64,000 nt of DNA from Caballeronia sordidicola (GTDB lineage Bacteria > Pseudomonadota > Gammaproteobacteria > Burkholderiales > Burkholderiaceae), in assembly GCF_002220365.1 (NCBI RefSeq), contig NZ_MTHB01000233.1, positions 1 to 64,000 of the forward strand, given 5' to 3'. The notes beneath the pieces are model-generated. The model was not told the DNA's origin, searched no databases, and saw only the letters and a list, made by a program, of their open reading frames with translations. Positions 1 to 8,680 of this stretch are shown here, one piece after another. The position numbers were made by a program, and so were the translations under genes. Each line of letters starts with the position of its first letter. The stretch's first letter is position 1.

Positions 1-400
1 GTCAGAACCCGTGTACGGAGAAGGAGGGGTTCACACATCCGTGGCTCTGGCGAGCACCGTGCTTTTGGGGCACCTATGAATGGAAACTGCACGCTGTGGA
101 CACTTAGGGTAGCGTGGTTTGAAAGCGTTTTCTTTGCTTCGTTTCTTTGTCGCTAAGGACCAAGAAATGACGCGCCGCCACGCGCAGTGGCTAATAGTGC
201 TAAAGAAATGAGCCAACTCAAGCAGACCACTAAGGCTGAAAGCAGCAACCCGGCAATGACTCCGACCGCTAACGCAGGAACCTAGCACCCCGGCACTAAC
301 CCCGACCGCTAACCCAAGAACCTGGCACCCCGGCACCGGCACCAACCACCCGCACTGGCAACCCTCCCGGTTCACCGGCGCGAGCGAAAAACCTGAAAAA
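1..400. repeat. Gene-free left edge with a dispersed intergenic repeat
   Basis: I see no convincing gene here. Positions 199-360 carry a repeat that recurs in inverted orientation around 8866-8956; over roughly 95 nt the two copies differ at only a few positions. The copy at 199-360 contains two tandem units of about 42 nt (near 262-303 and 304-345) sharing the core GACCGCTAAC and a CTRGCACCCCGGCAC segment. An open frame crosses 31-462 on the minus strand, but it runs through the repeat, has no ribosome binding site and looks like chance coding in GC-rich DNA. The stretch at 130-200 (TTTCTTTG-type runs) looks like other repeated intergenic DNA of this group, but I cannot confirm that here. 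Confidence 0.6.
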
Positions 401-1900
401 TTATTGCCGCTCAATTGCCGGTGGTGCCCACGTTCCATTCCAAGCGTCAGGCTTCGGCGCATAAAGCCGGAACATCAACTGAAAATCACCATCCGGCGCC
501 GGCAACCAATTCGAAACCCGCGCCTTCGCAGGCGCCGCAGCCGAAACGGAAATATCGACCGATCCATCGCGATTCTTCTTCAACCGGTCCCGGTCATTCA
601 GCGAAAGCCGCAGCGACTTATCATCGATCAACGCACCGTCTTTTGTATACGCCGTCAACGTCCAGAACCCGCGCACCGGCGGCAACTGGTTCGGCGCAAA
701 GTGCAATACATACTCGTTAGCTCCGTTCAGCGCATGGCCGTCGCTGTCGGAAAACGCCACCGGCTTCACCTCGTCGTCCTTCGTGCCAGTGCCCGGCTGA
801 CGCCGCGCCAGGAACGCGCGCAACGTGTAGTCGGTGTCGTAATTGCCGGCGCCATCGGTGAACCACACCCAGCCGTTATGGCTGATCGCATTCGACGGCA
901 CCGTGTCCACCCGGGTACGGCCATCGGCAAGACCCGTCGCCAGCAAATCCGCATCCGCAGGACGGAACTGCACCGGCTCGCCGGCCTTCACGCCAAGATC
1001 GGCCAACAAACTAACGGCATGCGGATCATTCGGCGCCGGCGGATTGTCCTGCAGCGCTTTTGCAAGACGCGTGAAAAACGCGGTGGCATCCAGCGAATCG
1101 GCTTTATCACCGCCCGCACCTGTTACTACCGTCGGCGTGCTGGCCGTCACGTTCGGCCAGGCGCTGCCGGCTGTGGCGGCGCTGGTTTTATCGGCGGAAG
1201 GCGCTTCAATGGTCATTGCCGTCTGCAGCTTGCGCGCCTCGCGCACGTCGCGCTGGCCGTTCACGCGCACACGAAGCGAAAGCCAAACATAACGGGTCGG
1301 CGTTTCAACCCGTGTCACGCCGTCAGGAAGCGTTCCCGTATAACCCGCCGGGACAAACGCAAGCACATTGCCCTGTTGCGCCGCCAGCCTGGCCGCTCGC
1401 GCCGCCTTCCCACTCAGCTTTTTCACCGGCGCGGCTTGATCCGGTCCGCGAGGGACGCTGGAGTAAATCACATTGGTCCAGGCATCGAAGGCGCGGGCGT
1501 CGTAATAACGGCCGCGCAGCGTATTAGGTGTAGTGGGAAGCGAGACCAGCACCGGTCCGCTGGACACATCCAGCCATGCGGTCGACTCGAGCGTATCCAC
1601 GCTCGGGCGCCCCGACGCGCCAACCGGCGGCAGCGCCGTGGCATGCCGCAGCGTATTCACGGGCGCCTGACCGGGCCGCGACGCATCGCCGCCCGTGGCT
1701 TTCTCCCGCGCAATATCCGACACCACCAGCGGATATCCAAACACATAAGCGTCCGCAACCTGATCCTTACGCCAGCCATCCCCGCTGGTCAAAACGGGCG
1801 CCTGCGTCGCGCACCCGCCAAGTACTGCCAAACTGCTCAAACCAGCGGCCACCCATAGCGCCGTGTACAACGAAATTGCCCAGCGTCGATTATTTTTCAT
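401..1900 (-). CDS. DUF1254/DUF1214 family lipoprotein
   Basis: This is a 499-aa protein of unknown function with the two-domain layout DUF1254 (about residues 45-175) then DUF1214 (about 380-495). The C-terminal part shows the typical NWLPAPDGDFQLMFRLY segment followed by a conserved Pro-rich end. The N-terminus has a hydrophobic stretch ending in a lipobox, LAVLGGC, with Cys30 as the likely lipidation site, so the protein should be anchored to a membrane in the periplasm. I start it at the ATG at 1900 (MKNNRRW), because that places the signal peptide at the N-terminus; the frame continues upstream to 1972 without a ribosome binding site. It stands alone, and members of this family have no settled biochemical role. 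The repeat-bearing gene-free edge lies downstream. Confidence 0.85.
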   Translation of the reverse strand: MKNNRRWAISLYTALWVAAGLSSLAVLGGCATQAPVLTSGDGWRKDQVADAYVFGYPLVVSDIAREKATGGDASRPGQAPVNTLRHATALPPVGASGRPSVDTLESTAWLDVSSGPVLVSLPTTPNTLRGRYYDARAFDAWTNVIYSSVPRGPDQAAPVKKLSGKAARAARLAAQQGNVLAFVPAGYTGTLPDGVTRVETPTRYVWLSLRVRVNGQRDVREARKLQTAMTIEAPSADKTSAATAGSAWPNVTASTPTVVTGAGGDKADSLDATAFFTRLAKALQDNPPAPNDPHAVSLLADLGVKAGEPVQFRPADADLLATGLADGRTRVDTVPSNAISHNGWVWFTDGAGNYDTDYTLRAFLARRQPGTGTKDDEVKPVAFSDSDGHALNGANEYVLHFAPNQLPPVRGFWTLTAYTKDGALIDDKSLRLSLNDRDRLKKNRDGSVDISVSAAAPAKARVSNWLPAPDGDFQLMFRLYAPKPDAWNGTWAPPAIERQ

Positions 1901-2172
1901 TCGATTTAAGGATCTGTTTAAGGCTTTCACTTCGTTCGTCGAGTGCGCGGGCCGGTCCTCGTTCCCGGTCAACTGCCAATCCGCGTCGCGGCGCTTGATC
2001 TATCTTGAAACCGGTTTTTATCTTATCCAATGAGGATAGGCAAGGAGCGCGTAACGCCCCTTGAACGGGCCCGCCGTGGTTTCAGAAACGTTTCGACCGG
2101 TGCGGGCATCGCGTAACATGATTTTTTTCGGTTTTTTTAGCTAGTTCTTTCTAATTCGTCCACGAGCCGCCG

Positions 2173-2826
2173 ATGTATCTGCCTCCCTACTTCGAAGAAA
2201 AACGCCCCGAGGTTTTACATCGGCTGATGGCTGACAATCCGCTTGCGGCCCTTGTCACGCATGGCGCAAACGGTCTCGACGCGAACCACGTGCCATTCGA
2301 ATACGACGCAAGCCAAGGCGAACACGGCATTTTGCGCGCACATGTGGCGCGGGCCAATCCTATTTGTCAGGAGATTAAGAGCGGCTCCGACGCCCTAGTT
2401 ATTTTCCAGGCAGCGTCCGGTTATATTTCGCCCACTTTTTATCCGGGCAAGCAGGAAACGCATCGGCAGGTGCCTACTTATAATTATCTGGTCGTGCACG
2501 CGCATGGCCGGATCACGATCCGCGACGACGAAACTTTCGTGCGCGGCGTGGTCGCGCGCCTCACCCGGAAAATGGAAGCCGGCGAAGCAGTGCCGTGGAA
2601 AATGGGCGATGCACCGCCGGATTTCATCCAGACCATGCTGCAAGCCATTGTCGGGATCGAAATCGAGGTGACGCGGCTCGTTGGAAAGGCAAAGCTCAGC
2701 CAGAACAAGGCAGCGGCCGACCGGACCGGCGCGATCAGCGGCGTGCGCCAGCGCGAAACAGATGCCGCAACAGCGCTCGCCGACGCAATGTTCAACGCGC
2801 CTCCTCCCATTGAAAATACACCTTGA
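2173..2826 (+). CDS. PaiB-type FMN-binding (putative PNPOx-like) protein
   Basis: This 217-aa protein is of the PaiB / FMN-binding negative transcriptional regulator family, which has a split-barrel flavin-binding fold. It begins MYLPPYFEE, and the motif PTYNYLVVHAHG near residues 102-113, with a WKMGDAPPDFI stretch near 144-154, is typical of the family. Bacillus PaiB was described as a repressor of sporulation and protease genes; for most homologues the substrate or DNA target is unknown. No strong ribosome binding site is visible before the ATG. Its stop codon (2824-2826) lies inside the copA promoter, so the two genes are packed tightly but are probably transcribed separately. Confidence 0.85.
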   Translation: MYLPPYFEEKRPEVLHRLMADNPLAALVTHGANGLDANHVPFEYDASQGEHGILRAHVARANPICQEIKSGSDALVIFQAASGYISPTFYPGKQETHRQVPTYNYLVVHAHGRITIRDDETFVRGVVARLTRKMEAGEAVPWKMGDAPPDFIQTMLQAIVGIEIEVTRLVGKAKLSQNKAAADRTGAISGVRQRETDAATALADAMFNAPPPIENTP

Positions 2827-2853
2827 CCTTCCAATCATTGGAATGTCGATACT
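2823..2853 (+). promoter_or_regulatory. CueR/MerR-type copper promoter of copA
   Basis: The -35 element TTGACC (2823-2828) and -10 element GATACT (2848-2853) are separated by 19 bp, the over-long spacing that MerR-family activators correct by twisting DNA. The spacer contains a perfect palindrome, TTCCAAT-C-ATTGGAA (2829-2843). The arrangement matches the known Escherichia coli copA promoter bound by CueR (ACCTTCC half-site). The -35 overlaps the stop codon of the preceding gene. No cueR gene is present in the window, so the regulator must be encoded elsewhere. Confidence 0.85.
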
Positions 2854-2904
2854 GGTTACATCGAGTTGAATTTCATGGCTCGCACTGAACCGGGGAGCTT
2901 TGTC

Positions 2905-5247
2905 ATGTCTGCACCATCTGTTACAACCGCCGATCCGGCTGCCGCTGCTGCCACGTCCGCCACCGCTGAGTTCGCCATTGGCGGGATGACGTGCGCGTCG
3001 TGCGTGCGGCGGGTCGAAAAGGCGCTGGCGAAGGTGCCGGGCGTGGAACAAGTGTCGGTCAATCTGGCGACCGAAAAGGCGACCGTCCACGCCGACGCGT
3101 CCGTGTCGCGTGAGCAACTTGTCGCCGCCGTGACCAAGGCCGGCTACGAAGCGGCGTTCATCGAACCGGAAGCCGCGCCTGTCGCCGCGCCCTCGCACAC
3201 GGGTGAACTCGTGGCGGTAATCGTGTCTGCGCTGCTGACTCTGCCACTGGTCCTGCCCATGCTCGGCCTGGACCTGCATCTCGGCGTCTGGGTATCGCTG
3301 GCGCTCGCGAGCACCGTGCAATTCGTGCTGGGCGCGCGCTTTTATGTCGGCGGCTTCAAGGCTGCGCGCTCGGGCGAAGGCAACATGGATCTGCTCGTGG
3401 CGCTCGGAACCTCGGCTGCCTGGGGCCTGAGCGTGTACGAATTGTTCGCGCATCCCGGCGTGTCAGCCCATCTCTATTTCGAGGCGGCGGCAGTAGTCAT
3501 CACCCTCGTGCGCTTCGGCAAATGGCTCGAAGCGCGTGCCAAGCGGCAAACCACCGACGCCATTCGCGCACTCGACGCGCTTCGCCCAGAGCGTGCGCGG
3601 ATTCGCGATGCAGCGACCGGGGAAGAACGCGACATCGCGCTGGCGGATGTGCGTAATGGGGATGTGGCAATCGTGCGGCCGGGCGAGCGCCTGCCGGTCG
3701 ACGGCCTGATCCGCGAAGGCCGCACGCATGTGGATGAATCGCTGATTACCGGCGAGAGCCTGCCTGTGGCGAAGGAAGCCGGGGCACGCGTGACAGCGGG
3801 TTCGATCAACGGCGAAGGGGTGATCGCTGTCGAAACAACCGCGACCGGGGCCGAGACCACGCTCGCCCGGATCATCCGGCTGGTGGAATCCGCTCAGGCC
3901 GAAAAAGCGCCTATTCAGCGGCTGGTGGACCGGGTGTCGGCGATATTTGTGCCAGTCATTATTGTGATCGCGCTGGTGACGCTGGCCGGCTGGCTGTTGA
4001 TGGGCGCGGGCGTGGAAATGGCCGTGCTGAACGCGGTCGCGGTGCTCGTGATCGCGTGTCCTTGCGCGCTCGGCCTGGCGACGCCCGCCGCGATCATGGC
4101 CGGAACGGGCGTCGCGGCCCGGCACGGGGTGTTGATCAAGGACCCGCAGGCGCTTGAAATGGCGCATCGGATCAGGATTGTCGCCTTCGATAAAACCGGC
4201 ACGCTGACCGTCGGCAAGCCTTCCATGACGGTGTTCGAGGCGGATGAAGGCGTGGACCGGGCAGAGGCGTTGGGGCTGGCGGCAGCCGTTCAGCGGCTCA
4301 GCGATCACCCGCTGGCGCGCGCGGTGGTTACTGCCGCCGATGACGAGCGGATTGAGGCTGTTACCGCAAGCGATGCGAAAGCGGTCGCGGGGCGCGGTGT
4401 CGAGGCGCGGGTGGGCGAACGCCATCTGGCGATAGCCAGTGATCGCTGGCTCGACGAGTTGCGACTGGCCGCGCCGCAACGGTTGACTACGCGGGCGGCG
4501 GAACTGGAACAACTGGGAAATACGGTGTCGTGGCTGGTGGAACTGGGCGGAGATGGCCGCTTAGGCGCCGCGCTGCAAACACCCGCGCATCCGCGCGTGC
4601 TCGCCCTGCTCGCGTTCGGCGACTCGCTGAAACCCGGCGCACGCGCAGCTATCGAACGGCTCAGCACAATGGGCATCAAGAGCGTCCTGCTCACCGGCGA
4701 TAACGCCGGCAGCGCGGCCAGCGTCGCCAAATCGCTCGGGATTGCGCCCGATGCCGTTCACGCGCACATGCTTCCCGCCGACAAGGCGCGCGTGATCGCG
4801 GAACTGAAGGCATCGGCACAAGGAGCGGTAGCGATGGCCGGCGACGGCATCAACGACGCGCCCGCGCTGGCCGCCGCCGATATCGGCATTGCGATGGCAA
4901 CCGGCACCGACGTCGCCATGCAAGCCGCCGGCATCACGCTGATGCGTGGCGATCCGGCCTTGGTGGCAGATGCCATCGATATCGCGCGGCGCACGTATCG
5001 CAAGATCCAGCAAAACCTGTTCTGGGCGTTCGTGTACAACCTGATTGGCATTCCGCTCGCCGCGTTCGGACTGCTCAATCCGATGCTCGCGGGCGCAGCC
5101 ATGGCGTTCTCAAGCGTGAGCGTAGTGTCGAACGCGTTGCTGTTGCGGACGTGGCGTGCTCAGGCTGGCTTGGTCGCTGCAGACGCTGCCGATGCCGCAG
5201 TCGACGCCCGCGGTCCCGACGGCAAGCCGATCACGCGGCCCGCATAA
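2905..5247 (+). CDS. copA: Copper-exporting P1B-type ATPase CopA
   Basis: This 780-aa inner-membrane ATPase exports Cu(I) from the cytoplasm. One N-terminal heavy-metal-associated domain carries GMTCASC (Cys30 and Cys33). The P1B-1 hallmarks follow in order: the actuator TGES loop, the transmembrane CPC motif in ACPCALGLATP, the phosphorylation site DKTGTLT, the SDHPLA motif and GDGINDAPAL. I start it at the ATG at 2905, which has a GGGGAG ribosome binding site at 2892-2897; an in-frame TTG at 2866 would add 13 residues but lies next to the -10 element. It is driven by the CueR-type promoter at 2823-2853. Its last 88 nt overlap the end of the convergent cdhB gene. Cu(I) specificity is inferred from CPC plus the CueR box. 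Confidence 0.95.
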   Translation: MSAPSVTTADPAAAAATSATAEFAIGGMTCASCVRRVEKALAKVPGVEQVSVNLATEKATVHADASVSREQLVAAVTKAGYEAAFIEPEAAPVAAPSHTGELVAVIVSALLTLPLVLPMLGLDLHLGVWVSLALASTVQFVLGARFYVGGFKAARSGEGNMDLLVALGTSAAWGLSVYELFAHPGVSAHLYFEAAAVVITLVRFGKWLEARAKRQTTDAIRALDALRPERARIRDAATGEERDIALADVRNGDVAIVRPGERLPVDGLIREGRTHVDESLITGESLPVAKEAGARVTAGSINGEGVIAVETTATGAETTLARIIRLVESAQAEKAPIQRLVDRVSAIFVPVIIVIALVTLAGWLLMGAGVEMAVLNAVAVLVIACPCALGLATPAAIMAGTGVAARHGVLIKDPQALEMAHRIRIVAFDKTGTLTVGKPSMTVFEADEGVDRAEALGLAAAVQRLSDHPLARAVVTAADDERIEAVTASDAKAVAGRGVEARVGERHLAIASDRWLDELRLAAPQRLTTRAAELEQLGNTVSWLVELGGDGRLGAALQTPAHPRVLALLAFGDSLKPGARAAIERLSTMGIKSVLLTGDNAGSAASVAKSLGIAPDAVHAHMLPADKARVIAELKASAQGAVAMAGDGINDAPALAAADIGIAMATGTDVAMQAAGITLMRGDPALVADAIDIARRTYRKIQQNLFWAFVYNLIGIPLAAFGLLNPMLAGAAMAFSSVSVVSNALLLRTWRAQAGLVAADAADAAVDARGPDGKPITRPA

Positions 5248-5708
5248 CGCGCTTCTTTCGGCGCTTCTTTCGGCGCTTGTTTCGCCACTTCGAGAAACAT
5301 CGCTTCGATACGGCCGGCGATGTCCGTATCGAAGGCTACGGACTTCGCGCCGTTGGTTGTATCGACGTGAAGCAGCATCTGCTCGCTCGCCGCGATAGGT
5401 TCCGCTCGCTCGTCCGCGAACATCTCCATATACAGGTGGACACGCTTGGCATCGAACGCGAGTACCGATGCCTCTACACGAACCGCCGTGCCTTCCTTGA
5501 TCTCGTGCAGATAGTTGATGTGCGCCTCCAGCGTGAACAGCGAGCGGCCTCGCGAAGTACGGACCGCATCGTCCAGGCCGATGCGGTCCATGAATGCATC
5601 GGTCGAGAGGCTGAAGATCAGCATGTAGAACGCGTCACGGAGATGGCCGTTGTAGTCGACCCATTCGGGCCTTACCGTGTCGCGATAAATAGTGCGATTT
5701 TGCGTCAC
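5160..5708 (-). CDS. cdhB: Betainyl-CoA thioesterase (hotdog fold)
   Basis: This 182-aa thioesterase of the 4-hydroxybenzoyl-CoA thioesterase-like hotdog family carries the signature VRPEWVDYNGHLRDAFY near residues 12-28. In Pseudomonas carnitine loci the equivalent gene hydrolyses betainyl-CoA to glycine betaine and CoA, the last step of carnitine side-chain removal. It lies 13 bp downstream of cdhA, in the same order as in Pseudomonas (caiX-cdhC-cdhA-cdhB). The last 30 or so residues are a low-complexity Ala/Ser/Pro tail, not part of the hotdog domain, and are encoded antisense to the end of copA (5160-5247). The function is assigned from family and context together. Confidence 0.85.
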   Translation of the reverse strand: MTQNRTIYRDTVRPEWVDYNGHLRDAFYMLIFSLSTDAFMDRIGLDDAVRTSRGRSLFTLEAHINYLHEIKEGTAVRVEASVLAFDAKRVHLYMEMFADERAEPIAASEQMLLHVDTTNGAKSVAFDTDIAGRIEAMFLEVAKQAPKEAPKEARYAGRVIGLPSGPRASTAASAASAATKPA

Positions 5709-5721
5709 TCTTGTGCCTTCG

Positions 5722-6669
5722 TTAGTCCACCATGCCGTGGCGGGATTTAGCCTGCGCGATGGCCGTCATCACGCTCGTGATGCAGTCGTCGCGATAACGT
5801 TCCAGTTGCTTGATGGAGTGCGTGCCTTGCTGATCCGTGGTGCCGTCCACCACGCGGTCGATGAGTTCGTCCGTGAGTTTTGGCGCAACCAGCTTGGTCC
5901 ACGGTAATTCTAGCGCCGGTCCGAATTGCTGCATGAAATGACGCATGCCGGCCTCACCGCCCGCGAGCGTATAGGTCAGGAACGTGCCCATGAACGACCA
6001 GCGAATGCCTGCGCCAAACCGAATTGCATCGTCGATTTCACCGGTGGTTGCCACGCCTTCGTTCACCAGGTGGAGCGCTTCGCGCCACAGCGCTTCCAGC
6101 AAACGGTCCGCGATAAAACCGGGAACCTCTTTGCGAACTCTCAGCGGGCGCATGCCTATCGATTCATAAAACGTTGATGCTGCTTGCAACGTTGCTTCTG
6201 AAGTCTTCTCGCCACCAACGACTTCAACCAGCGGCAGCAAATAGACCGGATTGAACGGATGGCCCACGATGCAGCGCGAGGCGTCTTCGGCGCTCGCGTA
6301 GAAATCCGTCGGGAGCAAGCCCGAAGTCGACGACGCAATGATAGCTTCCGGTTTTGCCGCCCTGGATGCCTTCTCATGGAGCGTCAGTTTCAGGTCTTCA
6401 CGCTCTGGCGCGCTTTCCTGAATGAAGTCGGCTTCAGCGACGCACTCCTCGATGGTCGCAACGAAGCGCAGTCTTTCCTGCGATGCACCCTTTGCCAGCA
6501 CCACTCGTTCGAGCGCCGGCCATGCATTCGCGACGTTCGCCCGTAATTGTCGCTCGGCGCCCGGCGCCGGGTCCCACGCTACTACGTCAAGTCCATGCGC
6601 CAGCGCTCGCGATACCCAGCCGCTTCCAATTACCCCTACGCCCAACGCAGCAAACGTCTTGACTTGCAT
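5722..6669 (-). CDS. cdhA: L-carnitine dehydrogenase
   Basis: This 315-aa NAD-dependent enzyme oxidises L-carnitine to 3-dehydrocarnitine in the cytoplasm. The N-terminal Rossmann motif is GVGVIGSGW (residues 10-18), followed by the 3-hydroxyacyl-CoA dehydrogenase fold with SSTSGLLP, IVGHPFNPVYLLPLVEVVGG and VPGFIADRLLEALWREALHL. These segments are characteristic of carnitine dehydrogenases and lambda-crystallin-type relatives. The assignment over a generic hydroxyacyl-CoA dehydrogenase rests on the neighbours: the dehydrocarnitine-cleaving enzyme upstream, the thioesterase downstream, and a carnitine-type binding protein and CdhR-type regulator nearby. There is a 110-bp gap to cdhC upstream; no terminator is evident there. 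Confidence 0.9.
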   Translation of the reverse strand: MQVKTFAALGVGVIGSGWVSRALAHGLDVVAWDPAPGAERQLRANVANAWPALERVVLAKGASQERLRFVATIEECVAEADFIQESAPEREDLKLTLHEKASRAAKPEAIIASSTSGLLPTDFYASAEDASRCIVGHPFNPVYLLPLVEVVGGEKTSEATLQAASTFYESIGMRPLRVRKEVPGFIADRLLEALWREALHLVNEGVATTGEIDDAIRFGAGIRWSFMGTFLTYTLAGGEAGMRHFMQQFGPALELPWTKLVAPKLTDELIDRVVDGTTDQQGTHSIKQLERYRDDCITSVMTAIAQAKSRHGMVD

Positions 6670-6779
6670 ATACCGGATTCCTTATTAATTTGGTTTTCAA
6701 CCTGCTTTGATGCTTTACTTGAATTCCCCGCTTTCGCACGGCCTGCGTCGGCGGGTTTCAGGCTGTATCTTCTGCGCTC

Positions 6780-7709
6780 TTACGCGAACTGCTCGATCTT
6801 GCGGCGGTCAAGCAAGCGTTCGCCGCGAGCCGGCAGGTTCAGCTTCTTTCTGCCTTCTGCTGGCGTCAATGCACGACCGCCCAGACGTTCGATGATCTCT
6901 ACCGCCCGCTGGACCAGCATCCCATTGCTTGCAAGCACGCCACGGTCCAGATACAGGTTGTCTTCAAGACCCACACGCACGTGGCCGCCCAATAACATCG
7001 CCTGGGCGACCATCGGCATCTGCATGCGGCCGATCCCGAACCCTGCCCACTGTGCGCCCGCGGGCATGTTGTCGACCATCGACTTGAGCGTGCCTACGTC
7101 TGCCGGTGCACCCCATGGGATACCCATGCATAGCTGGAACAGGGGGGCATCGTCCAGCAAACCCTCCTTTTGCATCTGCTTCGCGAACCACAAATGGCCT
7201 GTATCGAAGATCTCGAGTTCCGGCTTCACGCCCAGCTCTTGTATCCGCTTTGCGCCCGCTCGAAGTTGCGCGGGGGTGGATACGTAGATCGTGTCGCCAT
7301 TGCCGAAATTCAGCGTGCCGCAGTCCAGCGTGCAGATCTCCGGCAGCAACTCTTCCACGTGTGCCAGCCGGGTCAGACCACCGACCAGATCGGTACCGGC
7401 GCCGAATTGCATGGGCGCTTCGCCCGCGCCAATTTCCAGATCGCCGCCCATGCCCGCAGTCAGGTTGATGATCACGTCCACATCCGACGAACGGATGCGG
7501 TCCACTACCTCGCGGTACAACGCGGGGTCGCGGCTGCCGCGGCCCGTGCGCGGATCGCGGACGTGGCAATGCGCGACGGTGGCGCCTGCTCGTGCGGCCT
7601 CGATGGCCGCCTCCGCGATCTGCTTGGGCGTGACCGGGATGGCCGGGTGTTTGCTCGTGGTGTCACCGGCGCCTGTTACCGCGCAAGTCACGATCACTTC
7701 ATAGTTCAT
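6780..7709 (-). CDS. cdhC: Dehydrocarnitine cleavage enzyme (BKACE family)
   Basis: This 309-aa beta-keto acid cleavage enzyme (DUF849/BKACE) uses acetyl-CoA to split 3-dehydrocarnitine into betainyl-CoA and acetoacetate. The sequence shows the BKACE start MNYEVIVTCAVTGAG, the Zn-site segment VAHCHVRDPRTG near residues 45-56, and the conserved VNLTAGMGG-like loop near 83-90 (here INLTAGMGG). The ATG at 7709 has an AAGGA ribosome binding site that sits on the stop codon of caiX, suggesting translational coupling with the upstream binding protein. The frame is open further upstream, but no better start exists. Substrate choice in this family cannot be read safely from sequence alone; the surrounding carnitine genes decide it. 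Confidence 0.9.
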   Translation of the reverse strand: MNYEVIVTCAVTGAGDTTSKHPAIPVTPKQIAEAAIEAARAGATVAHCHVRDPRTGRGSRDPALYREVVDRIRSSDVDVIINLTAGMGGDLEIGAGEAPMQFGAGTDLVGGLTRLAHVEELLPEICTLDCGTLNFGNGDTIYVSTPAQLRAGAKRIQELGVKPELEIFDTGHLWFAKQMQKEGLLDDAPLFQLCMGIPWGAPADVGTLKSMVDNMPAGAQWAGFGIGRMQMPMVAQAMLLGGHVRVGLEDNLYLDRGVLASNGMLVQRAVEIIERLGGRALTPAEGRKKLNLPARGERLLDRRKIEQFA

Positions 7710-7723
7710 GTTGCATCGTCCTT

Positions 7724-8680
7724 TCAAAGGCCAAGATATTGCTTAACTGCCGGCAAGCCGTCCTTGCCGTCAACCGTCTTGACGCCTGCAAGCCAGGCAT
7801 CCAGCACTTGCGGATTTTTCTTCAGATAATCCTTGGCTGCATCGGCCGGACGCACTTTGGCCATGACCGGAATCATCAATTGGTTCTCCAGTTGCGTGGT
7901 GAACCGCAGGTTCGACACCAGCTTGCCGGCGTTCGGGCAGCGTGACAGGAAGTCGGGGTTGGTCAGCGTATAGACGCGTGCTTCGCCGTAGTTCGGACCG
8001 AATACCGCGTCGCCGCCCGAGAGGTAGTTCATCTTGATCTGGATGTTCATCGGATGCGGTTCCCAGCCGAGGAACACGACCCACTTTTTGTCGCGGACAG
8101 CGCGGTCGACTGTGACAAGCATCCCGGCTTCGCTTGATTGCACCAGCTTGAAATCACCCAGGCCATACTGGTTGGTATCGATCATCTTCTGGATCTGGGC
8201 GTTTGCGCTGCTGCCCGGTTCGATGCCGTAGATCTTGCCGTCGAGTTCGTCCTTGTGCTTCGCGATGTCCTGGAAGGTCTTCAGGCCTGCGTCGTATTCA
8301 TAGCTGGGTACGGCGAGCGTTGCCTTGGCGCCCGACAGATTTGGCGGGTCGAGCTTGTCGATTTGCTTAGCGTCGATGAACGGCTGGACCGCTTTCTCCT
8401 GCACCGGCCACCAGTAGCCCAGTGACACGTCGATCTGCTTGGTTTTCAGGCCGGCAAGCGAGATTGGCACGGAGGCCTGGGTGATCTTCGGGTCATAGCC
8501 GAGGCCCTGGAAGACGACTGATGCGAGCGCCGTGGTCGAGGTGATGTCGGTCCAGCCGATATCGACGAATCGAACGGTATGGCAGCTTGCGTCTTCCTTG
8601 CTTTGCGCGGATGCGCCGAAGGAGGTCAAGGCGAGCAACAGACAGGCGAGCAGCTTTTTCGTTGTCGGGAGTGATGTCAT
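7724..8680 (-). CDS. caiX: Carnitine-type ABC transporter solute-binding protein
   Basis: This 318-aa periplasmic binding protein of the OpuAC/glycine-betaine family has a signal peptide ending in FGASAQ. Conserved family segments include VRFVDIGWTDI, DVSLGYWWP, GKIYGIEPGSSANAQI and WVVFLGWEPHPMNI; the Trp and Tyr residues in them form the aromatic cage for quaternary amines in this family. It is the first gene of the carnitine operon, with a GGAAG ribosome binding site before the ATG at 8680. No permease or ATPase gene is adjacent, so it probably feeds a shared core such as CbcWV, as CaiX does in Pseudomonas aeruginosa. The open frame upstream of 8680 is repeat DNA and was not included. Confidence 0.88.
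   Translation of the reverse strand: MTSLPTTKKLLACLLLALTSFGASAQSKEDASCHTVRFVDIGWTDITSTTALASVVFQGLGYDPKITQASVPISLAGLKTKQIDVSLGYWWPVQEKAVQPFIDAKQIDKLDPPNLSGAKATLAVPSYEYDAGLKTFQDIAKHKDELDGKIYGIEPGSSANAQIQKMIDTNQYGLGDFKLVQSSEAGMLVTVDRAVRDKKWVVFLGWEPHPMNIQIKMNYLSGGDAVFGPNYGEARVYTLTNPDFLSRCPNAGKLVSNLRFTTQLENQLMIPVMAKVRPADAAKDYLKKNPQVLDAWLAGVKTVDGKDGLPAVKQYLGL

Noticed and set aside
31..462. 143-codon open frame at the left edge, minus strand
   Set aside because: It runs through repeat DNA and into the 3' end of the DUF1254 gene, has no ribosome site, and the translated segments look like chance GC-rich coding.
404..1858. Long plus-strand open frame of 484 codons
   Set aside because: It lies opposite the DUF1254 lipoprotein gene, which has a lipobox and family motifs. 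The plus frame is Arg-rich with no recognisable domain, a mirror of GC-rich coding.
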